Position numbers and translations under genes: made by a program
Origin: Verrucomicrobiota bacterium
GTDB taxonomy: Bacteria > Verrucomicrobiota > Verrucomicrobiia > Limisphaerales > JAEYXS01
Length of the DNA stretch: 64,000 nucleotides
NCBI GenBank assembly: GCA_023431185.1
Contig: JAEYXS010000079.1
Coordinates: 1 to 64,000 of the forward strand
Direction of reading: 5' to 3'
The notes under the pieces: generated by a model
The model's database searches: none
Seen by the model: only the letters and a program-made list of their open reading frames with translations
What the model was told of the DNA's origin: nothing
In this document: positions 25,918 through 34,760 of the stretch, piece by piece
How the letters are laid out: each line of letters begins with the position of its first letter
Numbering within the stretch: the first letter of the stretch is position 1

Positions 25918-26736
25918 GGGAAGAAGGAGTGAGTTTTTTGGCCCGCTAAAGGGCGCGAACCTAGGAGCGAAAAGGGGCGAGGGGATTTACGATTTTAGAT
26001 TTACGAATCACGGGCGTTGGATGGTTAGAGCGGTAAAAAAAATACTGTAGCCGATTGTGCAGGGAGCGAAGCGAGCGGTCTTTTTGGGTGGTGGCTTCGT
26101 TTCGGCTCAGTCACAGGGTCTATGGAACCTCCTCCTTCGCCACAGCCTCGCCACCACTCAAAATCCTCGCTCCAATCGGCCACATTATTTTTTAAAACGC
26201 TCTAATGGAAATTTCGTCAATGGCGTGAAATTTTTTCAAGGATTCCATGTTTTGGAGGTGTTTTCTTGTTGTATCTTATTGATTGCAAGCAAGTTAAGTG
26301 GATTGAAAATATTTTTAAGAAAAGGGGGCCATGGACAGCGGTTGCCCTACCCCCCTCGGCATAGTGGACGCAGAACATTAAACAAAAGGTTCATTATGAA
26401 ACTGACAGAACAGAGTGGGTCGCACCGGCAAGCCCATGGGCCGGTGGCCCAAAATTTCAGGTCTAAAGTTCAAAGCCTCAGGGGAAAGGAAACGGGCGTT
26501 TATTACCAAGCTTAAACACCCGAAAAGGTGTTCATCGGAACTGATAAAAGGCCCCGGTGGAAAAAGTGATAAGGGGGTTTAATAAGCGATTACAAAATGA
26601 TGGGAAGGGGGCATAAAAAACGTATTGCCAGAGGGCTCAATCATGTTAATGCTTCTCGTTGAATAAGCCGTGCCAACCAACCAAGTAAAAACCAGGCCCG
26701 ACTTGTACCCTAAACCATAAAGACCAAACCATCGCT
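25918..26736. other. Long non-coding region upstream of the DUF1501/PSD1 operon
   Basis: The left part (25983-26008) carries the dispersed GATTTACGA motif and a CCGATTG...CAATCGG pair that spans about 26050-26180. From 26190 to 26736 the DNA is clearly more AT-rich than its surroundings and should hold the promoter of the DUF1501/PSD1 operon. It contains the small reading frame at 26396 and a short ACACC/GGTGT hairpin at about 26515-26531. A 152-residue frame at 26057-26515 has no coding character. Confidence 0.5.
26396..26515 (+). CDS. Possible small leader ORF (39 residues)
   Basis: ATG 26396 follows AAAAGG (26384-26389) at a suitable Shine-Dalgarno distance and opens a 39-codon frame beginning MKLTEQSGSHRQ and ending VYYQA, stop at 26513-26515. 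It is basic and has no membrane segment. No homologue is recognised and the length is within chance, so it is only a candidate leader or small protein in the 5' region of the DUF1501/PSD1 operon. Confidence 0.22.
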   Translation: MKLTEQSGSHRQAHGPVAQNFRSKVQSLRGKETGVYYQA

Positions 26737-28164
26737 ATGAAGGACAAGTATCTCGCGGAACACACGCCCAGTATGGCAGACTTTTGTGTCAGCCGCCGGC
26801 AGTTTTTGAATCGCTTCGGCATGGGTTTTGGCGCCCTGAGTCTGGCCGGCATGATGGCCGATCTGGGAACGCCTGAGGCAATGGCCGCGAGTTCCGGTCC
26901 TCTGGCGGTGAAGCAGCCGCATTTCCCGGCGAAGGCCAAGCAGGTGGTCCACATCTTCGCGCAGGGCGCGCCGTCGCACATCGATACTTGGGATCCGAAG
27001 CCCGCGCTGGAGCGGTATGCGGACCAGCCGTTGCCGGGTTCGAACGGTGTGGGTCTCCCATCGCCTTTCAGTTTTGAGAAGAAGGGCAAGTCGGGCGTGG
27101 AAGTGAGCGAAGTGTTCCCGCGGTTGGGCGAGCACGTGGACAGCATGGCGGTCATCCGCTCAATGTGGACGGACATCCCCTCCCATGAATTTGCGAGCAT
27201 CCTGATGAACACGGGTTCCGGCCGGCGCACGATGCCGAGTTTGGGTTCTTGGGTCACGTACGGTCTGGGCAGCCTGAACCAGAACATGCCGGGCTTCATC
27301 TCCCTGCGTCCCGGCGGCGTTCCTCCCGGTGGCGCGCAGAACTGGCAGTCGGCCTTCATCCCGGGCATCTTCCAGGGCACGAGCATCAACACGCAGTTCA
27401 CCTCGATCGACAAGCTGATCGAGAACATCAAGAGCCAGTTCACCTCGCTCCCGGAACAGCGCCAGCAGCTTGATTTGCTGCATCAGCTCAACGATCTGCA
27501 CAGCCGCACGATGCAGAAGGATGCGAATCTCGAAGCGCGCCTGCAGGCCTTCGAGCTCGCCTACCAGATGCAGATCGAGGCGACGGACGCCTTCGACATC
27601 TCGAAGGAGCCGCAGAACATCCGCGACATGTACGGCAACACGGCGCAGGGCCGGCAATTGCTCATCACGCGCCGCCTCATCGAGAAGGGCGTGCGCTTCG
27701 TGCAGGCCTGGGCCGGTGGCTGGGACCATCACTCGAACTTGGAACGTGCCTTGCGCGATCGCGCCCGTGAAATCGACCAGCCGCTGGCGGCGTTCATGAC
27801 GGACCTCAAGCAGCGCGGCCTGATGGACAGCACGCTGGTGATGTGGGGTGGTGAATTCGGCCGCACGGCTTCCCGCCAGTTGCCGAATGCGAACAGCGCG
27901 TTCGAGATCCCGGGCCGTGACCATAACAACCGCGCGTTCAGCACCTGGATCGCCGGCGGCGGCGTGAAGGGCGGCACGGTTTATGGCGCGACCGATGAAT
28001 TCGGTGCCGCCTCGGTGGAGAACAAGGTGCATGTCCACGATCTGCACGCCACGGTGCTGGCGTTGTTGGGCTTCGACCACGAGAAGCTGACCTACCGCTA
28101 CAACGGCCGCGATTTCCGCCTGACGGATGTGCACGGCCATGTCGTCAAAGATATCATCGCCTAA
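26737..28164 (+). CDS. DUF1501 protein paired with PSD1 cytochrome
   Basis: 475 residues with a Tat leader, SRRQFLNRFGMGFGALSLAGMMA. DUF1501 signatures are VVHIFAQGAPSHIDTWDPK, WTDIPSHEFASILMNTGSGRR, GSWVTYGLGSLNQNMPGF, WAGGWDHHSNLERALRDRA, LVMWGGEFGRTASRQ, GRDHNNRAFSTWIAGGG and VHDLHATVLALLGFDHEKL. The conserved His and Asp residues of the phosphatase-like fold are all present. It lies 24 bases before the PSD1 gene in the same direction, the standard PVC gene pair; the pair's biochemical role is unknown. Confidence 0.93.
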   Translation: MKDKYLAEHTPSMADFCVSRRQFLNRFGMGFGALSLAGMMADLGTPEAMAASSGPLAVKQPHFPAKAKQVVHIFAQGAPSHIDTWDPKPALERYADQPLPGSNGVGLPSPFSFEKKGKSGVEVSEVFPRLGEHVDSMAVIRSMWTDIPSHEFASILMNTGSGRRTMPSLGSWVTYGLGSLNQNMPGFISLRPGGVPPGGAQNWQSAFIPGIFQGTSINTQFTSIDKLIENIKSQFTSLPEQRQQLDLLHQLNDLHSRTMQKDANLEARLQAFELAYQMQIEATDAFDISKEPQNIRDMYGNTAQGRQLLITRRLIEKGVRFVQAWAGGWDHHSNLERALRDRAREIDQPLAAFMTDLKQRGLMDSTLVMWGGEFGRTASRQLPNANSAFEIPGRDHNNRAFSTWIAGGGVKGGTVYGATDEFGAASVENKVHVHDLHATVLALLGFDHEKLTYRYNGRDFRLTDVHGHVVKDIIA

Positions 28165-28188
28165 ACAGCGACCAGTCTTCAGCGCTAC

Positions 28189-31100
28189 ATGAAAAATTGC
28201 TGGCAAGGAGTAACGGCGGTCAGGGCGACCGCCGTTGCCATTTTTATCTCCGCGGCTGCCGTCCAAGCAGCCGAGCCCACACCCGCCGAGCTGGATTTCT
28301 TCGAGAAGAAGATCCGCCCGGTGCTGAATGACAAATGCTACAGCTGCCACAGCGTAGCCGAAGGCAAGGCCAAGGGCGGACTCGTGGTCGATTCCAAGGA
28401 AGCGCTGCTCAAGGGTGGAGACACCGGCCCGTCCATCGTGCCCGGTGATCCGGACAAGAGCCTTTTCATCAAGGCCATCCGCTATACGGATCCGGACCTG
28501 CGCATGCCGCCTTCCAACAAGAAGCTTTCCACCCAGGAGATCGCCGATCTCGAGCAATGGGTGAAGATGGGCGCACCGGACCCGCGCAAAGGAGGCGACC
28601 CGGACAAGTGGAAAGAACAGCTCGCCGCCGCCGAGAAAGACCATTGGGCCTTCAAGCCCGTGGCAAAAGTGCCGGTGCCGGACATCAAGATGAAGGGTTG
28701 GGTGGGCACGCCGGTGGATAACTTCATCCTGGAACAGCTGGAGTCCAAGGCGATGTTCCCGTCCTTCCAGGCGGACCGCCGCACCCTCATCCGCCGCGCC
28801 ACGTATGACCTGACGGGCCTGCCGCCGACGGCCGCCGAGGTGAAGGCGTTCGTGGAAGACAAATCGCCGGATGCCTACGAGAAATTGATCGACCGTCTGC
28901 TGGCCTCGCCGCAATACGGCGAGCGCTGGGGCCGTTACTGGCTGGATGTGGCCCGTTATGCAGACACCAAGGGTGACGTGAACAACAACCGCGAAGATTT
29001 CCGCTTCCCCTATGCATGGACCTATCGCGATTACGTGATCAAGTCCTTCAATGATGACAAGCCCTATGACCAGTTCATCATCGAGCAACTGGCGGGTGAC
29101 AAAGTGGTGCAGGGTGAGGACAAGCAGGCGATGGCCGGCTTGGGCTTCCTCACGCTGGGCAAACGCTTCCAAGGCAACCGGAATGAGATCATCGACGACC
29201 AGATCGATGCTGTGTCCAAGGGATTGCTCGGCCTGACGGTCTCCTGCTCCCGCTGCCACGACCACAAGTTCGACCCCATCCCGACGGCGGATTATTACTC
29301 CTGGCACGGCATCTTCAACAGCACGCTGGAGCCGGAGATTGAGCCGTTGCTGGCGAAACCGGTGGAGTCGCCGGAATACCAGGACTTCCAGAAGCAACTG
29401 GAGAAGTTGCAGGCGGAAGTGCGGACCTACCGCGAATCCAACGAGGTCCGTATCCTGACGAACCTGCGCACGAATGTGGCCACGTATCTCTATGTCGCCT
29501 ATGAGGCGCCGAAGATCACGAACGCGCAGTTGCGGAACGTGTTCATCCTGACCAGCAACCGCCTGAATGGCGGCGTGGTCGCCGCCTGGCAACGGACGTT
29601 AGCCGCCTTTGCCCGGCAGAAACAGCCGTCCATCTTCACGCCGCTCATCGAGTTCTCCAAGCTGCGGCCGCAGGAGTATGCGACCAAGGGCCGGTTGCTC
29701 TCGCAGCAGTTTGCGCAGCAACAATGGAAGGGTGGCCAGATCAATCCGTACATCGCCCGGCTGTTCGCCGGTTCAGGGCCGGTGGATTTCAAGGATGTGA
29801 CCGACCGCTATGCCCGGGCTCTGGCGGATGTGGACAAGAAGTGGGAGGCCGAGCTGGACATGTGGAAAAATCGCAAGAGGCTCAGCAAGAAGGATGACAT
29901 CCCGGAACCGACCCGGCTGGCAGACAAGTATGCGGAAGAAGTCCGCATGGCGCTCTACGGCCAGAACTCGCCAGCCAACCCGCCCAGCAACCAGATCGAC
30001 AACATGCTGCCCCAGCAGGTGCAGCAGCGGGCTACGGCCATGCGCGGTGCGATCGCGCAATTGAAGATGACGCATCCCGGCTCACCGCCCCGCGCGCAGG
30101 CACTGGAAGACAGCCGGCAACCGCGTGATTCGCGCATCTTCATCCGCGGCAATGCGAGCAGCCTGGGTGACCCGGCTCCGCGTCAGTTCCTGAAAGTGCT
30201 CAGCACCGGTGAACGCACTCCGTTCACGGACGGCAGCGGCCGCTTGGAATTGGCCAAGGCCATCGCCTCCAAGGAAAACCCGCTGACCGCGCGCGTGATG
30301 GTGAACCGCATCTGGATGTATCACTTCGGCGAAGCGCTGGTCCCGACCACCAGCGATTTCGGCACCCGCTCCACCCCGCCCTCCCACCCGGCCCTGCTGG
30401 ATTACCTCTCCAGCTACTTCATGGAGAACGGCTGGTCGGTGAAGAAGATGCACAAGCTGATGATGCTCTCCAGCACCTACCAGCAGGCGAGCACGCACAA
30501 TCCGCGTTACTCGCAGATGGACCCGGGCAACAAACTGCTCTGGCGCATGAACATCCGCCGCCTCGATTTCGAGTCGTTGCGCGACACCTTGCTGGCTCTC
30601 GGCGGCAAGATCGACCTGTCCGTGGGCGGCAACCCGGTGGATATCACGAAACCGGAGACCACCCGCCGCACCGTGTATGGCTACGTGGACCGACGCAATC
30701 TGCCCGAGGTGTTCAACCACTTCGACTTTGCCAACCCGGACCTGACGACGAGCAAGCGCTACTTCACCATCGTGCCGCAGCAGTCGCTGTTCCTCATGAA
30801 CAACCCGATGGTCATCCAGCAGGCGCGCAACCTGGTGGAACGCCCGGACTTCAAGAGCCAGGGCGACGAGGAACAGCGGGTGAAGATGCTGTATGATCTC
30901 GTCCTGCAACGCGAACCCTCGCAGGAAGAAGTGAAGATGGGCCTGCGCTTCCTGGAATCTCTGCCGGGCGTGACGGACATGCCCACGGAGCAGACTTGGA
31001 AATACGGCATGGGCGAAATCGATGAAGCCAGCAAGCGTGTGAAGGAATTCCGCTCCTTGAACTACCTCGGCAACGTCTGGAAGGTCGGCAATGCGCTGCC

Positions 31101-31596
31101 GGACAAGAATCTGGGCTGGCTGCATCTGACCGCCAAGGGCGGGCACCCGGGCAAGAACCCCAAGCAGGCGGCCATCCGCCGCTGGACCGCACCGCGCGAT
31201 GCCATCGTATCCATCAATGGCACGCTGGATCATCCGGCCAAGACGGGAGACGGCATCCGCGCCCGCGTCATCTCCAGCCGCGCAGGCGAAGTGGGCAACT
31301 GGATCGCCTTCAACCAAAAGTCTCCAACCAGGGTCAACCGCATCGAAGTGAAGGCCGGCGATACGCTGGACTTCGTCGTGGATGCCCGCGCCAATGACGG
31401 CGGCGACGGTTTCAACTGGGCTCCGGTCATCGGCATCGTCCAGGAAACCGGTGAATCCATAGCGGGCCTGAACCGGGAGTGGAATGCCGAGAAGGACTTC
31501 ACCGGCAGCAACAAGGCCACCATCAAAGCCCTGAGCGCCTGGGAAAAATACGCGCACGTGCTGCTGCTTAGCAACGAGATGACGTTCATCAACTGA
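28189..31596 (+). CDS. PSD1 family protein: PSCyt1, DUF1549, DUF1553
   Basis: 1135 residues with a Sec leader. Domains run in order: Planctomycete cytochrome C-type PSCyt1 at about 30-130 with heme motif CYSCH, DUF1549 at about 170-390 starting PVDNFILEQLESK and containing a second CxxCH (SCSRCHDHKFDPIP), a helical middle region, DUF1553 at about 680-930 starting GRLELAKAIASKENPLTARV, and a C-terminal extension of about 170 residues (WLHLTAKGGHPG, VNRIEVKAGDTLDFVVDARA) that looks like a beta-sandwich and is longer than usual for the family. It is a predicted periplasmic multi-heme protein paired with the upstream DUF1501 protein. A strong terminator follows. Confidence 0.93.
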   Translation: MKNCWQGVTAVRATAVAIFISAAAVQAAEPTPAELDFFEKKIRPVLNDKCYSCHSVAEGKAKGGLVVDSKEALLKGGDTGPSIVPGDPDKSLFIKAIRYTDPDLRMPPSNKKLSTQEIADLEQWVKMGAPDPRKGGDPDKWKEQLAAAEKDHWAFKPVAKVPVPDIKMKGWVGTPVDNFILEQLESKAMFPSFQADRRTLIRRATYDLTGLPPTAAEVKAFVEDKSPDAYEKLIDRLLASPQYGERWGRYWLDVARYADTKGDVNNNREDFRFPYAWTYRDYVIKSFNDDKPYDQFIIEQLAGDKVVQGEDKQAMAGLGFLTLGKRFQGNRNEIIDDQIDAVSKGLLGLTVSCSRCHDHKFDPIPTADYYSWHGIFNSTLEPEIEPLLAKPVESPEYQDFQKQLEKLQAEVRTYRESNEVRILTNLRTNVATYLYVAYEAPKITNAQLRNVFILTSNRLNGGVVAAWQRTLAAFARQKQPSIFTPLIEFSKLRPQEYATKGRLLSQQFAQQQWKGGQINPYIARLFAGSGPVDFKDVTDRYARALADVDKKWEAELDMWKNRKRLSKKDDIPEPTRLADKYAEEVRMALYGQNSPANPPSNQIDNMLPQQVQQRATAMRGAIAQLKMTHPGSPPRAQALEDSRQPRDSRIFIRGNASSLGDPAPRQFLKVLSTGERTPFTDGSGRLELAKAIASKENPLTARVMVNRIWMYHFGEALVPTTSDFGTRSTPPSHPALLDYLSSYFMENGWSVKKMHKLMMLSSTYQQASTHNPRYSQMDPGNKLLWRMNIRRLDFESLRDTLLALGGKIDLSVGGNPVDITKPETTRRTVYGYVDRRNLPEVFNHFDFANPDLTTSKRYFTIVPQQSLFLMNNPMVIQQARNLVERPDFKSQGDEEQRVKMLYDLVLQREPSQEEVKMGLRFLESLPGVTDMPTEQTWKYGMGEIDEASKRVKEFRSLNYLGNVWKVGNALPDKNLGWLHLTAKGGHPGKNPKQAAIRRWTAPRDAIVSINGTLDHPAKTGDGIRARVISSRAGEVGNWIAFNQKSPTRVNRIEVKAGDTLDFVVDARANDGGDGFNWAPVIGIVQETGESIAGLNREWNAEKDFTGSNKATIKALSAWEKYAHVLLLSNEMTFIN

Positions 31597-31618
31597 GCTG
31601 GCTTGAGAACAATTCAGC

Positions 31619-31649
31619 AGGGGCTCCGCAAGGAGCCCCTTTTTGTTTT
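31619..31649 (+). terminator. Rho-independent terminator of the DUF1501/PSD1 operon
   Basis: A 9-bp perfect GC-rich stem AGGGGCTCC/GGAGCCCCT with a 4-base GCAA loop (31619-31640) is followed by TTTTGTTTT. It lies 23 bases after the PSD1 stop and also separates the convergent TonB receptor gene. Confidence 0.93.
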
Positions 31650-31688
31650 CCGCAGCCGCGGAATCAATCCGTGGCTAAAGGATTTGGA

Positions 31689-33836
31689 TTAAAACTTCGC
31701 CGTCAAACTCACCCGGACCGTGCGCGGCTCAGATGGATGGAAATGGATGTCATTATATCCACCATTTAACGTCGGATCGGGATTGATGGCCTCTCCGCGC
31801 AGACGTGACTCGTAGTAATACTCGATGTCACTGTCCTTGCGATCGAGGATGTTGAACACCTCCACCTGCACCGTCCAGTTCTTGCGGAACTCATAGCCGA
31901 TGTGGCCATTCAGCATGAGCGTCGTGGATGAACGTGCCGAGTTGTCTTCCACCAATGCACGCGGCCCGAAGTAACGGGCCCGGAAACCGCCGAAGAATCC
32001 GTTCAGATCATGCAAGGTCACCCCGGCGGCGACCACGGAAGCGACCGCACCAGGAATACGATTACCCGCCGGATCGTCATTGCGGAAACGTGCATGCGAG
32101 AGCGAGACATCCGCATCGAACGTCAGCCATTCGGTCGGCGTGTAATAGTTCGCAAATTCCACACCATAACGGCGGCTTGGGCGGCTGGCCTCGGTCGCCC
32201 CGGCATCGCCGACGAACACCAGTTCCGAATCCACGTTCAACCACCAGAACGACACGCTGCTGTGCAATTTGGGCACAATCTCCGTGCGAAGGCCTATCTC
32301 AGCACCCACGGTGGTCACCAGCGGTTCGGCGGGCTGGATGGGATTGCCGACGGCATCCACAGGCAGGCCTGTGACCGGATCCACCTTCGTCATGACACCC
32401 CGGCCATCATTGCTGTGGAAGCCCATGCCCACATTGCCGTAGAACTCTGTCTTGGCCCAAGGACCAAGCACAAAACCGCCCTTGGGACTCGTAGTGAAGT
32501 CCGAGCGATTGCCGGAATTTGCTGTCTGGTTGCTCGCCACATCCCATCGATAGAAGTCACCACGTAAACCAACGGTCGTGTGAAACCTCTCCGCCCACTG
32601 GATGCGATTCTCGAAGAACGTACCGACACTCGCCTGCCACACCTCATCCTGACGCACGACACCGGTGGTATCACGGGCAACGCTGGTGAAGAGGCCGTTA
32701 TCAATGACATCACTGCGGATCTGCGCGCCAAGAGTGTTGCGTGATCCAAACCCACCCATCGTGCCATCCCACTGGCGGCTGGCCACGAGACCGTTCACCC
32801 ACCGGCGATCCGCCTGCTGGAACTGATCTGGGGTCGTATCCGTCGGATCGTTCAGGAAGTAGGTGAAGTTGGAGAACAGATCGAGGTCGTAGTAATAACT
32901 GTAGACCATCGCTTTGCCGATGCCATCTGCATACTGCCGCTCCCAATCGAGCAGCGCACCGATGCGGCGGGATTCACCACCCGTGCTGGGGTCCAGCGAA
33001 CCAAAGCGATTCACGGCAGCGGAGTCCACGGCGCGCTTGGCCAATTGATCCGTGGCATCCCAGTAGCCTTGATACGCCATCAGCGTGACACCCCAGCGCG
33101 TGTCATCTTCACCGGCAGTGTAACGCACGAGTGCATTACCTTTCTTGAAGTTATCGCCGCTGTCCCAAGGACCATCGTAATGCGAAAGGTCGATCGCATA
33201 GAGCAGCGTGCCCTCGCCCACTTTGGGTGAAGCGGCCCAGAGGCCGCGGCCATAGTTGAAACTGCCGCCTTCGAGCTTGAGGAGCGATTGCGGCAACTGG
33301 TCGGCATAACGGATGTTCGCGCTGCCAGCGGAGGAGAAGTCACCCGCTTCGGCATGATACGGGCCCTTGCGGAAATCGATGCCTTCCACCAATTCCGGGA
33401 TGAGCCAGTTGAGGTCCGTGTAACCTTGCCCATGGCCATGCGTAGGCAGGTTGATGGGCATGCCTTCAAAGCTCACGCCGAAGTCCGTGCCGTGATCGAG
33501 GTTGAAGCCGCGCAGGAAGAACTGGTTCGCCTTACCACCGCCGCTGTGCTGCGTGATGATAAGACCGGGAACCGTTTCCAGGATTTCACCCGTACGCAAC
33601 AGCGGTCGCAGAGAAAGCTGCGGCTGGCCCACCGTGCCTTCGGAAGCAGATGCCGCCTCCTGCAGCAAGCTGGTATTGCGACCGATGATGAGGACTTCCT
33701 TCATCCGGACAGGCTGGTTTGTCGAATTGGTTTGCGCTGGCGCACTGCTCATGATGGAACAGGCCAGCGCAAAGGCAGCGGCATTTAAGCAATGCTGCTT
33801 GGATCGATTGCGGTTAAACTTCTTATTGAGAGACAT
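31689..33836 (-). CDS. TonB-dependent outer-membrane receptor
   Basis: 715 residues with a signal peptide (NAAAFALACSIMSSAPAQ). The plug domain carries RTGEILETVPGLIITQHSGGGKANQFFLRGFNLDHGTDFGVSFEG, with VEGIDFRKGPYHAEAGDFSSAGSANIRYAD at its end. The rest is a beta barrel ending in the terminal aromatic strand PRTVRVSLTAKF. No carboxypeptidase-like N-terminal domain is present, which argues against a polysaccharide SusC role and fits metal or small-ligand uptake. A His-rich secreted protein is encoded upstream in the same direction. No TonB/ExbB genes are in the window. Confidence 0.92.
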   Translation of the reverse strand: MSLNKKFNRNRSKQHCLNAAAFALACSIMSSAPAQTNSTNQPVRMKEVLIIGRNTSLLQEAASASEGTVGQPQLSLRPLLRTGEILETVPGLIITQHSGGGKANQFFLRGFNLDHGTDFGVSFEGMPINLPTHGHGQGYTDLNWLIPELVEGIDFRKGPYHAEAGDFSSAGSANIRYADQLPQSLLKLEGGSFNYGRGLWAASPKVGEGTLLYAIDLSHYDGPWDSGDNFKKGNALVRYTAGEDDTRWGVTLMAYQGYWDATDQLAKRAVDSAAVNRFGSLDPSTGGESRRIGALLDWERQYADGIGKAMVYSYYYDLDLFSNFTYFLNDPTDTTPDQFQQADRRWVNGLVASRQWDGTMGGFGSRNTLGAQIRSDVIDNGLFTSVARDTTGVVRQDEVWQASVGTFFENRIQWAERFHTTVGLRGDFYRWDVASNQTANSGNRSDFTTSPKGGFVLGPWAKTEFYGNVGMGFHSNDGRGVMTKVDPVTGLPVDAVGNPIQPAEPLVTTVGAEIGLRTEIVPKLHSSVSFWWLNVDSELVFVGDAGATEASRPSRRYGVEFANYYTPTEWLTFDADVSLSHARFRNDDPAGNRIPGAVASVVAAGVTLHDLNGFFGGFRARYFGPRALVEDNSARSSTTLMLNGHIGYEFRKNWTVQVEVFNILDRKDSDIEYYYESRLRGEAINPDPTLNGGYNDIHFHPSEPRTVRVSLTAKF

Positions 33837-33869
33837 GATAGAATTTATGTGTTTTGGGTTAAGCGCATT

Positions 33870-33918
33870 TGTCCCAGCCAGATATGGGTCGCTCGGAATT
33901 ATTTTGTGATCTGGGACA
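33870..33918. promoter_or_regulatory. Inverted repeat in the TonB receptor leader
   Basis: TGTCCCAG...AGAT (33870-33883) pairs with ATCTGGGACA (33909-33918) over 10 bp with a bulge, spanning 49 bases and ending 34 bases upstream of the TonB receptor start. It could be an operator or a leader hairpin. The ligand is unknown. Confidence 0.35.
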
Positions 33919-34057
33919 GCCCTCCGTTAGGCCGTTCAAAGGCAGCACAATGCGGAAGCTCAAGGGCAAGAAATGCCGGTGGGGGAAAAGGAGCCAGCGA
34001 AAGATTCCCAGCGGTCGGCACAAAAGCACGAACTGCACTGAAGCTTGAAAACTTTGG

Positions 34058-34588
34058 CTAGCTCACGAACACAGGCGGGCCTCGATCGGGCGTCTGGGCG
34101 TTCCAGATGGAAGCCAAAAGAAGCTCATTGGCAGAAAGCAGACGATAGCTGCATGAAGGAGCAAAATGAGGCGAAACGGAAATCTCAATGTGCTGGTCCA
34201 GCAAACCGCTCGCCAGCAATTGGGCCAAACTATGGTGTTCGTGACCTTCTCCAGAATCACCGCTACCCTTTTCGAGACTGCCCAGCCGATCCACCAGCAC
34301 ACCTATCAGCTTGGCGACTTGGGCTGTTGGCAATTTGAAGGGCCGGTGATTACGCGTGAAGACCGGCTTGGGTTTTATCTCCACACGGACAGCAGGTTCC
34401 ACGTACTCGCCAGTTGCAGCTCCTTCAAAAATGAGCCGCTTGGGGTCCACCTCATGCGTATGAGTGTGCCACTCCCCCCGACCGCCGTGTTCGATGAGTT
34501 GGTGCAGGAATGGACTCAGGCCGACTGCGCCTGCAAAGGCGAAACACAGCACTAAATAACCGGCAATCCATGGACGTAATGTCCTCAT
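34058..34588 (-). CDS. His-rich secreted protein upstream of TonB receptor
   Basis: 176 residues with a single N-terminal hydrophobic segment (AGYLVLCFAFAGAVGLSPFL). His clusters EWHTHTHEVD and GEGHEHHSLAQ, plus further single His, suggest metal binding. The C-terminus ends RGPPVFVS, a form I associate with small secreted proteins near metal-efflux or uptake genes. The distance to the receptor start is 221 bases. A role in periplasmic metal handling for the receptor is an inference; no domain family is certain. Confidence 0.7.
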   Translation of the reverse strand: MRTLRPWIAGYLVLCFAFAGAVGLSPFLHQLIEHGGRGEWHTHTHEVDPKRLIFEGAATGEYVEPAVRVEIKPKPVFTRNHRPFKLPTAQVAKLIGVLVDRLGSLEKGSGDSGEGHEHHSLAQLLASGLLDQHIEISVSPHFAPSCSYRLLSANELLLASIWNAQTPDRGPPVFVS

Positions 34589-34760
34589 TCCAGACCCGGA
34601 AAGAAGTACCCGATACCATCAGACTTTGGCGAGCATAGTCTCAAGCTGGGCTGGCAACACTTATCACCAAGGATATTTGAATGTATTCCGCCTCAACTGG
34701 TCCAACGCTCACGGTAATGGCTTGACCGGTTACTCAAGCTCGGAAACTTTGATACTTAAC

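Noticed and set aside
26057..26515. A 152-codon plus-strand frame upstream of the DUF1501/PSD1 operon.
   Set aside because: It spans repeat-rich and AT-rich intergenic DNA with no ribosome-binding site and no protein-like pattern; only its last 39 codons (from 26396) are kept, as a low-confidence candidate.
27160..29592. An 810-codon minus-strand open frame and similar long antisense frames (30082-31557, 36160-37605, 34734-35396).
   Set aside because: They lie opposite clearly coding DUF1501, PSD1 and protease genes and have Arg/His/Asp-rich composition typical of the complementary frame of GC-rich genes.
33840..34057. A possible cobalamin riboswitch in the TonB receptor leader.
   Set aside because: The B12 box and the GCCACTG-type core could not be found on the minus strand; only an inverted repeat was seen.
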